Assembly (NCBI GenBank): GCA_002286855.1
Contig: NRSV01000091.1
Coordinates: 26,189 to 90,188, forward strand
Direction of reading: 5' to 3'
Source of the DNA: Bipolaris cookei
Taxonomy: Eukaryota > Ascomycota > Dothideomycetes > Pleosporales > Pleosporaceae
DNA: 64,000 bases
Part shown: positions 55,664 to 64,000 of the stretch, one piece after another
Position numbering within the stretch: position 1 is the stretch's first letter
Layout: the number at the start of each line of letters is the position of its first letter
The notes under the pieces: generated by a model
Told to the model about the DNA's origin: nothing
Databases searched by the model: none
What the model saw: the letters and a program-made list of their open reading frames with translations, nothing else
Translations under genes and position numbers: made by a program

Positions 55664-56729
55664 TACAGCATAGATCATAAGCGTCAACCAGGAGAAAAAC
55701 CTTGTAACAAGTGCGGAAAACCATGCAACATACTCGTGCTTTTGTTCCATGAATTCAGATGTGTACCTAGGCATAATGGGTATACCAATCTGCCTAGGAA
55801 GCCTCCGCCCTAAGAACAATCTATAATACACAACATTGTCTTAAGTAAACTAATTACCACCTCATCATCGGTTACCCCTGCCACAAAATGCTTCTCAAAC
55901 AAGACCAAACGTCTTATTACATGCTCATTCTTGTATCGAGAAACTAAACAGCCGTCTTAGCAAATGGCGTAACTATGATGCTCAACAGATTCAGCCAAGC
56001 TCAGAACTAGCCTATATTTCCAAGAATTCTCTGGCGTTCTTGATCTTTTTTCTAGTGTAATTACCCTACGAAGTATTTGTTAGTTACTTTGCTAGTCAAT
56101 GCCTGGTGGTAGTTAGTATGGCTTATTAGTAGATTTGATGCTTCTACGCGATATACTAGTTAAATAAAGTTAGTTAATTAGACATTTCGCTAATAGTTAC
56201 TAACTAATTACTTACGTGGCCTCTACCTTCGTCTATCATGTGACTTGTCCTTCTAACTCGTTTCATCTGTCTTTGGTCTTTGTTCTATTAATAGCAGGCA
56301 CGAGGGAAATATCCACGACTGAAACATCCGCTCAGTAGAGAAAGGTGTGATGCATAGTTATTGCGATTGCGGCTTCACCTCCGCAAGCAGTATTCCAAAA
56401 TTCCAGTTCCCATAAGATTAAAGATCAACTAGTTAATCGCATAGGTTTTTCTGTAGCTGACTTATCGCGCTAAGCTCTATAGAAGGTAGGGCTGTTCGAA
56501 ACTATTGCGCAGCTGCATATACTCAAGGGTGAAGCCGCAATCGCTAACGACTGCACCTATAGTACAGCGACCATAGACTCCGCAAGTCAGGTACTGGCCT
56601 TAGAATTACCTGCTAATATGCGTAAGGGATCTCTAATTAAGCTAGATACGGCAACGTTCCTCACACGACTGTTTATTATTAGTATCGAGGTCGACCCTCG
56701 AAAAAGGCCAAAGCTGAGAGCCGGCGATA
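55664..56729. other. Intergenic, no supported gene
   Basis: AT-rich with short frames only; several TAGTTA-type runs near 56.1-56.2 kb. Confidence 0.4.
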
Positions 56730-56930
56730 CCTAAGTCCCGTTAAAGAGAAAGCACTTGTTGATTTCCTGTTACGAACGAGTGCCAGCAAATCCTCAATCC
56801 GTATCAAGTAGATATGTACCTTCCCTCGCGTTCTGTATCGACCGCTGACGAGTATCAAATCGGCCTGCTGAGCCGCCGATTGAGAACTGGCCTCAATCCT
56901 TCTGTCGCCGTCATCTAGAGATCAAATCAA
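56730..56930 (+). pseudogene. N-terminal relic of an Ant1-like transposase
   Basis: VKEKALVDFLLRTSASKSSIRIK is readable up to a stop, and then YVPSLAFCIDR and EPPIENWPQSF in a shifted frame. This order matches the N-terminal DNA-binding part of the pseudogene at 58.8 kb (EKALGKLLLLMS, VRIEYLRSLAFSINRQ). No catalytic part follows. Confidence 0.6.
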
Positions 56931-57236
56931 GAAATAACAAAGCAATCACGTGAGAGCGCCATGATAGAGTGATTGCATTTGTTTCTAAGGAAATATGGGA
57001 TCAAATGCAATCATGTCAAGATTGTGCATTCATCTCTTCTATTACTGAGCTTTCCTTTCCTGCACGTTCGTATGATCGCACAAAACATTTGGCCGCACTG
57101 CACTCTTGATGCGCTCCGCACCGCCGTCATGACCTCGCCTGACTTCACCCGCCACTAAATGAACGTTATGCTGTCTTTGTCTGGTAGGGATTGGCCCTAG
57201 TCATACTTGCTACACTTTAGCTTACACATATAATGA

Positions 57237-57779
57237 TTAGCGCGGACATACGTACTGTACGGACTTAACCACTGGGCTTCCCAGCATTTCTTCTTTCCAG
57301 GATTGTATATGTTTTTGCCTTTGATAGACACGATCGAATACTGTTTTTTTGTCTTCAAGTGGAACACCGTATGTATTGTAGAATCGGAGTCCACCCGCGC
57401 GGAAGCTTTTTACGCTCGGGTAACAGTCACCTAGTTGTATAGACAAATCGATTTCCTGACAGGAAGTAGTGCAATTCTTTATCACTCCAGTGTCGACGAA
57501 AATATAGAGTGAATGGTCGAAGTATACCCCGTCTTCTTCATCCCAAGCGAGACCGTTGTATGGATAATATCCTGCAGCTTCTAGAGAGAGGATGGGTTGA
57601 GATACGAAAGCAGCATAGAAATTATACTGAAGACCACTGACTATGGCATTCTCCACGTCCTCAACTGGAATTCCCAAGTATTGCCATTCTAGCTCGTAAT
57701 AGCGAGGTGTTTTATGCTTGTTGCAACGGTGCTCCTGGTTAGGGCCGTGGACAGGGAGCCTCAAAGTCGCAGCGGCCAT
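57237..57779 (-). CDS. Hypothetical protein, not recognised (180 aa)
   Basis: An uninterrupted 180-codon frame with protein-like composition (Trp, Tyr and Cys spread over its length). It contains PRYYELEWQYLGIPVEDVENAI, LSLEAAGYYPYNGLAWDEEDG and IFVDTGVIKNCTTSCQEID. I see no signal peptide, membrane segment or known motif. A TATA-like element lies upstream near 57870. It resembles the single-exon orphan genes of accessory fungal regions. I cannot name a function. Confidence 0.5.
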   Translation of the reverse strand: MAAATLRLPVHGPNQEHRCNKHKTPRYYELEWQYLGIPVEDVENAIVSGLQYNFYAAFVSQPILSLEAAGYYPYNGLAWDEEDGVYFDHSLYIFVDTGVIKNCTTSCQEIDLSIQLGDCYPSVKSFRAGGLRFYNTYGVPLEDKKTVFDRVYQRQKHIQSWKEEMLGSPVVKSVQYVCPR

Positions 57780-58820
57780 CGTGTATGGAAAGTAGATTAA
57801 AAAGAAGCATGGAGTACTGGGTTGTGGTATATTGATTGCAATGTCTTGGGCGCACCATTCACTTCATATATAGTAGAGAAAGCAAGAACAAGCCCCTCAC
57901 AATTAGGGGCACACATGCAGCAAAAGGGCACCTTCTAGCGCTACGATAGGATAGAATCCCTCGAGCATGTACGCCAAAACGAAGGGGCACCAGGCCTGCT
58001 TGGCATGCTCTATGATTGGCATATTTAGATACACGAAGTCTGCGAGAGCCATCGGTGGGGCTGAAGCGTGCCCCTTCTTAGCTTGATAGAGTTAGCGTGA
58101 CTTGCCGTAAGTACGCCGCCCCAGGCTCAATTGGCTGCCCTCTATTCAGCTAGCTCGGTGGTTTATATCATGCCAGCACTGCTGATTGGTGCATCAGATT
58201 CTAATATGCACTTGTGTAGGGCAACAAAATCGTCATGGTGTCTGTAGGCCATCATAGTGCTGCAAAGTCAAAGCACCTGCAACTTTGTCCCTCACGGCGG
58301 TTCTTCCCCAACGAAGGGATTTGCGATATTATAAGCCCTAAATAGAAAAATTACAGTAGTTTTAGCTACAGAAATGAGTCTTTCGTGTTTAGCAATAACT
58401 ACAGCTGCAACAATAACACACACTTAATCTACCTCCCATAGAGGCTTAGCCTGTCTATTCGGATTTTATGTACAGTTTATAATGCACTAATTAAGGAAGC
58501 TATACTGGTTTAGTGAAGATATGCAGTCCTTGTCTAGGTGCAATTCGAGTTTGTACGGCTCGGTGTGCTAGCCCTTCACGTTTAGCGAGAGGATTTGGAA
58601 CGCTAAAATAGCAGGATTGCAAATTTTTAACAGCTTACAATGTATAACTGGGTTACGCTAAAAGAGCTGGAACTGTGGTGTGGATCCAAGAAGCTTCTAC
58701 TAGGTACTGCTCAAGCGTATGGTTACCAGCTATTCTTGGAAGCACATTGGTTGTTAATCTTGTTGGCTTCTGCTAGCTTCTTGCTCGAAGAGGTATCCTA
58801 CAGTTATCACCAACATAAAC
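57780..58820. other. Intergenic / 5' part of a dead transposon
   Basis: Contains the repeat at 58259-58322. A 73-codon frame at 58640 has no transposase similarity. Confidence 0.4.
58259..58322. repeat. Transposon-end-like sequence, paired with 52679-52745
   Basis: GCTGCAAAGTCAAAG, then CACCTGCAACTTTGTCC and ACGGCGGTTCTTCC, then GAAGGGAT. It may be the 5' terminal repeat of the transposase pseudogene that starts at 58821. Confidence 0.6.
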
Positions 58821-60529
58821 ATGAATCTAGCCAGCAAGACGCTTGCGCAACGTCTGCCTAGTAGTGTGTGTAGCACATATGCTGCTCGATCAGAGCACGA
58901 CAATGTCCCTGTCTCAACTCTGAGCCACCGTAGGCTTGGACGACATTCGCGAACAGAGCAGGCTCAGAGTTAGCAGTACTCGAATCGAGAGAAGGAGAAG
59001 GCCCTTGGAAAGCTCTTGCTACTAATGTCTAATCTTGGACAAGCTGTGCGGATTGAATACCTTCGCTCGCTAGCGTTTAGCATAAACCGTCAGTGGTCCA
59101 TGAAGAAGTCGATAAAGTGCCCCAGGAAGATCTGGCCACAAGTTTTCGAGAAGTATCACACCGTACTCTAGGTAAGAAGGGTTAGATTGATAGACTGGAA
59201 GCGTCACCGAAACAACATACACAAGAAAATGGAAGAGTGGTTCGATATAATTAGCCAGGTACTACAGGATCTACGCATACTGCCAGAAAACGTGTATTAT
59301 GTAGACGAAACTGGAGTCATGCTAAGCATTCATGGCTGGACTAAGGTCTTATTTGGCAAAGACGATGGGTAAGGTAGAGGTGTGGATGTCAAGCGCACTA
59401 TAGTAACTACTATTGAGTGCATCGGTGCTGACGGAAGGACCCTTTTGCCATTCATCATATAGCCGGCTTCGAGCTATCGTAACAACTGGACTACGCAAAA
59501 ATCCCTCGGTCGCACTACGCGTACTTAGAAAACGGGTATGACTACTCTAAGATTAGCTCAGAATGGTTCGAACGCGTGTTCGAGCCCCAGGCGCGCGCAG
59601 AAGTTAAGCGGAAAACCACGAGTGCTAGTCTGTGATGGCTTTGGGATGCATGGAACGCTCGAGATATTACAGTTATGCCTTGGTTATAACATTGTCTTGT
59701 GTTGTTTGTCCTATCGCACATCTCATAAGCTGCAGCTATGCGACGTCGGCCCTTTTGCACCCTTGAAGAGCGTGTATCGTGAACAAGTCGAGCGACTCAA
59801 CCAAAGAGGCGTTGACGTTGTCGGCAAAGAGCATTTTACTTATCTCTATGGCCCTGCAAGAGATCGCGCGCTAACTAAAAGGAACATTGGAGCTGAGTGG
59901 TCTACAGCCGGGCCGTTCCCCTTTGATCCAGAACGAGTGCTCGGAGATGCCCCTAAATATCCAGTAGAAGTGAGTAGCAACATACTAAATCTGGAAACTG
60001 AGGCTATGAGTACCAATGTACTAGAAGTACCCGATACACCTATCACGCCAGTAACGCTAGTGAGAATAGAAACGCTTGCGTCATTGCGCGATATGACTAT
60101 TAAAGACATACATGTGAGTACTCGGAAAGGCGAGCAAAGACGGATAGAGAAGCTGGCAAGCGCCGCTAAAGTATCGTTCGCCGAACAGGCTCTCCTTAAA
60201 GATCGTAATCGTTTCCTCCTTCAGATCAAACCGAGAAACCAAACCCCGCTAGTCGATAAAGTCAGTAGTTCTAGGTAAGGCCAAGGTAATGAGTTTTGAA
60301 GACCTTGAGGAGGCCGGAGCAAAGCGTGGTGCGAAGGAGCAAAGCTCTGGCAAGCAAGCCAAAGCGCGGACGCGGGCGCAAACGCAAGAGCAACACGCTA
60401 GTAGTAGAAGCACCGACGGTCCCGCCCTCGCCAAGAGCCAAAGTACTAGTAGCGGAACGGATCGGTGCGCCTGAGCTAGCGCATGCGCCGGTATCTGCAT
60501 GGAGAGCGCCTGTAGCTAGAATGCACTAG
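58821..60529 (+). pseudogene. Ant1-like DDE transposase, multiply broken
   Basis: The ATG at 58821 opens MNLASKTLAQRLPSSV, the N-terminal lead of the family. Stops interrupt it near 58966, 59172, 59370 and 59461, and frameshifts near 59500 and 60345. Recognisable pieces are VRIEYLRSLAFSINRQ, RLIDWKRHRNNIHKKMEEWFD, YYVDETGVMLSIHG (first Asp), LVCDGFGMHGTLEI (second Asp), CDVGPFAPLKSVYREQVERL (third) and EHFTYLYGPARDRALTKRNI. The C-terminal basic region PKRGRGRKRKS ends WRAPVARMH. Stops at CAG-type positions fit cytosine transitions. It is a third transposase lineage, distinct from the two intact ones. Confidence 0.85.
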
Positions 60530-61034
60530 ACCGCTTTCTCTATATGGTGGGGTCTCATGGTTTTCGATAGGCTGGACAAAAGGGGAGACTTAAATCGAAT
60601 TTAAACATAACTACGTGTTGCTCAAAAGCCTTGTATTCACGCGACTGCTTTTCCATCTGTCCTGCATCGTGATGGACAGATTTCAAGCGCTTTACGTAGT
60701 AATGCTTTGACCCCTGCCAACAGCGCCAAGGGCCTTACCTCGTACGCAGCTCTCTATGCAGTGCACGTCGCATGCATGAAGCCACGTTTTACCCCGCCTG
60801 ACGCTTTAAACAGATTTCACCACCAAGCCAAAAAAAAAATACAACGAAAGCTAGCAGCCTCAACTCGCGACATCTGGACGCATCACAGGGCCCTGCTCGT
60901 TACGTTCTCTGCATGCTGACCATCCATCGGTAGTAGGAAAGCAGCTAGCAAGTACCCGCATGACCAGACTACCAAGTCTAGCCTTTTGAGTCCCATTCTT
61001 GTCACGCATGCCTACTATACACCCACACGAAACT
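60530..61034. other. Intergenic, promoter side of the NLR gene
   Basis: No gene motif; an A-run lies at about 60833-60842. Confidence 0.45.
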
Positions 61035-64000
61035 ATGCGGCTCTTGCAGTATAGCGAAAGCGGAATGCTCAGCACCCATAGCTTCGACGATGGCGACATA
61101 CCCCCTTACGCGATACTCTCACACACCTGGGGCGCAGATGGCGACGAAGTGACATTTGCAGACCTCCAGACAGGCGGTAGCAAGACAAAGCTAGGCTATG
61201 AGAAGATCCTCTTCTGCGGAAAACAGGCACAGCGCGATAACCTCCAGTACTTCTGGATTGACACGTGCTGCATTGATAAGAATGATAAGGCTGAGCTTGC
61301 CTTTTCCATCCGATCGATGTTTCGCTGGTATCGTAACGCGGCCCGATGTTATGTCTACCTATCCGACGTTGCTGGAATCATGATCTATTCTGGTGAATCA
61401 GCCGAATCGTCATGCGACTATACCGCCTTCCGCCGCAGCAGATGGTTCACTCGTGGTTGGACACTGCAAGAACTCATTGCGCCACCTGTGGTAGATTTCT
61501 TCTCTAAAGATGGGCAAAAACTAGGTAGCAAGTCATCACTGTTGCCAGTGTTATGTGAAATTACGCGCATACCTGAGGCAGCACTACAGGGCACGCCTTT
61601 GTCCGATTTTAGTGTAAATGAACGAATTTCGTGGAATGAACATCGGACAACAACAATTCCAGCGGACCGCGCGTATTCCCTTATGGGAATCTTGGGAGTC
61701 AGTTTATCGCCGTTCGACGATGAGAGTTCAGCTGAAGCGATGAAACGAGTTACAGATGAGGTCGACAAGCAAAATAAGTGTCTTCAAGATATACGCCGGA
61801 CAGATCCTCGGGACGACAAGAAGCGCATCGAGGATACTAAGGGCGGTCTTCTCGCAGACTCCTTCCGCTGGGTGCTTAACAACCTTACTTTCCAGCAATG
61901 GCAACAGCGCCTGGATAGCCGACTATTGTGGGTGAAAGGCGACCCTGGCAAAGGAAAAACAATGTTACTATGTGGCATTATCGACGAACTGCAAAATGTT
62001 ATACCTCAGACTGCTCTTCTGCTGTACTTCTTCTGCCAAGCAACAGACTCGCGCATTAATAGTGCCACAGCTGTGCTGCGAGGCTTGTTGTACATGCTCC
62101 TGCGCCGGCAACCGTCGCTTATGTCGCATGTTAGCAAGAAGTACGATAACGCAGGCAAAGGCTTGTTCGAGGACGCGAATGCCTGGGTCGTCCTGACAGA
62201 GATCTTCGCCGACGTGCTGCAAGACATAAGCCTAGGCACAACGTACCTAATCATTGACGCGCTGGATGAGTGCGTGACAGACTTACCAAAATTGCTCAGC
62301 TTCATCGCGAAGCAGTCGTCTGTGTCCTCTCGCGTCAAGTGGATAGTGTCTAGTCGCAACTGGCCAGACATTGAAGCACAGCTCGAGCGCGCAGGACACA
62401 AGATGAAACTAAGCCTTGAGCTTAACGCAGAGTCGGTCGCTGCGGCAGTTGACATTTTTGTCGAGCAAAAAGTAGACCAGTTAGCGCAAGAGAACAAGTA
62501 CAAAGGGGAGCTTCAACACGCCGTGCTCCAGCACTTAAAGTCGAATGCGAACGATACCTTCCTCTGGGTTGCGTTGGTGTGCCAAGACCTCAAAGCAACG
62601 CCGAGGTGGAGCGTGCTCAAAAAACTGGCCCAGTTCCCACCTGGACTGGACGCTTTATACAATCGGATGTTACAGCAGATAAGCGAGTCTGGTAGCGCGG
62701 ATATGTGTCTGCGGGTACTGGCAGTGACTGCTGTCCTGTATCGACCCGTCACAGTCGCTGAACTAGTTGTACTTACTGAGCAACTTGCAGACCTTGTTAA
62801 TGACCTAGAGTCTGTGCGGGAGATCATTGGTCTCTGCGGATCGTTCCTCACGCTGCGTGACGACACAGTTTACTTTGTGCATCAGTCAGCGAAAGAATTC
62901 CTCGTCACAAAAGCGTCAGACAAGGTCTTTCAAGATGGTATAGAACGTGTACATCAAGACATTTTTGTACAATCACTTTCTATTCTGCAGAAAACATTAG
63001 ACCGAGATATATATAACCTCCAAGCACCCGGATATCCTGTGGGAAACGTCAAGCCGCCTCTTCTTGATCCTCTAGCCGTGTCGCGCTATCCATGTGTGTA
63101 CTGGGTTGATCACTTCTGTGACTCAAAACACAATTCATTAACACACGGTGTTGCTAATCAAGGAGACACTAGAACTATAGACGTATTCCTTAGGCACAAA
63201 TATCTCTACTGGCTAGAAGCGCTCAGCTTGTGCGGAGGCATGGCCAAAGGGGTAGTTTCGATGACAAAACTGTGGCATTCAGTTCAGGTATGGCCTACCT
63301 GGTTACACATATAGTCTTAATGATGCAGTTACTAACGTATCTAGGGACTCGGAGATACATATGCATTGAATGAGATTGTAGACGACGCACGAAGATTCAT
63401 CATGTACCACAAAGAGGCAATTGAGAACTACCCCTTACAAGCGTACGCATCTGCTCTGCTATTCAGTCCAGCAGACAGCATAATAAGAAGACTATTCCAG
63501 CACGAAAAGCCAAGAAGAGTGGTTCTCAAGCCAGCTACAAGCAACGGCTGGAGTGCGTGCCTGCAGACGCTCGAGGGTCATAGGGATGATGTTACCTCAG
63601 TAGCCTTCTCGCACGACTCGACGTGGCTAGCGTCAGCATCACGCGACAGCACTGTTAAGATCTGGGACGCGAGTAGTGGGACATGTCTATATACGCTTGG
63701 GGGCCATAGCAGTTGTGTTTTCTCAGTGGCCCTCTCACACGACTCAGCCTGGCTAGCGTCAGCGTCTTTAGACTGCACTATTAAGATCTGGGAAGTGAGT
63801 AGCGAGATGTGTGTGCACACGCTCGAGGGCCATAGCGATTGGGTTAGCTCAGTAGCCTTCTCGCACGACTCGACCTGGCTAGCATCAGCATCGAACGACA
63901 GAACTGTCAAGATCTGGGACGCGAGCAGCGGGAGGTGTGTGCAGACGCTCGAGGGCCATATCGATTGGGTTAGTTCAGTAGTCTTCTCGCACGACTCAAG
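61035..64000 (+). CDS. HET-NACHT-WD40 NOD-like receptor (HET-E/HET-D type), partial at window end
   Basis: The ATG at 61035 starts MRLLQYSESGMLST, the usual start of HET-E-like proteins; an ATG at 60999 is 12 codons upstream. The HET domain covers about residues 10-160 (YAILSHTWGAD, FWIDTCCIDKND, RSRWFTRGWTLQELIAP). The NACHT NTPase has Walker A VKGDPGKGKTMLL (about 302-312) and Walker B YLIIDALDEC (about 404-413), then VSSRNWPDIE. An intron at 63288-63344 joins WHSVQ to GLGDTYALNEIVDDARRF. WD40 repeats begin at 63570 and continue past 64000. In these fungal NLRs the HET domain triggers cell death and the repeats decide non-self recognition. No stop is present in the part seen. Confidence 0.93.
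63570..64000 (+). repeat. WD40-encoding 126-bp tandem repeats
   Basis: Unit starts are at 63570, 63696, 63822 and 63948, exactly 126 bp (42 residues) apart. Units share long identical stretches such as GCACGACTCGACCTGGCTAG, and the last is cut by the window edge. High identity indicates ongoing exchange between repeats. Confidence 0.93.

Overview
The window is nuclear DNA of a filamentous ascomycete, most likely a pleosporalean Dothideomycete. Genes are broken by 41-60 bp introns with GT..AG ends and CTNAC-like branch sites. The protein families are typically fungal: MYND/DUF4470, HET-NACHT-WD40, fungal BTB, HNH_2, PD-(D/E)XK-like and CYP52-type P450. Several Fot1/pogo-type transposons are present. 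No tRNA, rRNA or CRISPR was found. Exon limits were worked out by hand from splice signals plus protein-family continuity, and organism and family names come from recall, not a search.

Layout. 0.5-9.1 kb, all on the minus strand: a small CxxC protein, a seven-exon MYND/DUF4470 protein, a degenerate RNase III-like protein and an FtsJ-like methyltransferase. 10.2-16.9 kb is the most interesting part. An AAA_28 P-loop NTPase and a viperin (RSAD2) homologue lie on the minus strand. A UMP/CMP-type nucleotide kinase and a CYTH (thiamine-triphosphatase-like) phosphatase are read divergently from a shared 209-bp promoter. An Mx-like dynamin GTPase follows. 19.6-27.9 kb: broken pogo-like transposases around an intact PIF1 helicase, with three abutting perfect hairpins at 26.48-26.53 kb. 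29-46.4 kb: a PD-(D/E)XK-like protein, a chromodomain/acetyltransferase fusion, a BTB relic, a C2H2 protein preceded by a 15-bp tandem repeat, HNH_2, RNase H, GRF zinc-finger and BTB genes. Four of these carry only one or two isolated in-frame stops. 47.4-55.7 kb: two complete Fot1/pogo elements with TIRs and TA duplications flank a CYP52-like P450. 56.7-64 kb: transposase relics, an orphan gene and a HET-NACHT-WD40 NOD-like receptor that runs off the end.

How the genes may work together. Viperin makes the chain-terminating nucleotide ddhCTP from CTP. A nucleotide kinase and a triphosphate hydrolase beside it, arranged as two mirrored co-directional pairs, suggest a fungal nucleotide-based (possibly antiviral) module. 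The Mx-like dynamin and the RNA-modification-type genes nearby would fit an innate-immunity island, but shared function is inference from position. Much of the rest looks like an accessory, transposon-rich compartment in which cytosine-to-thymine type mutation has been inactivating genes.
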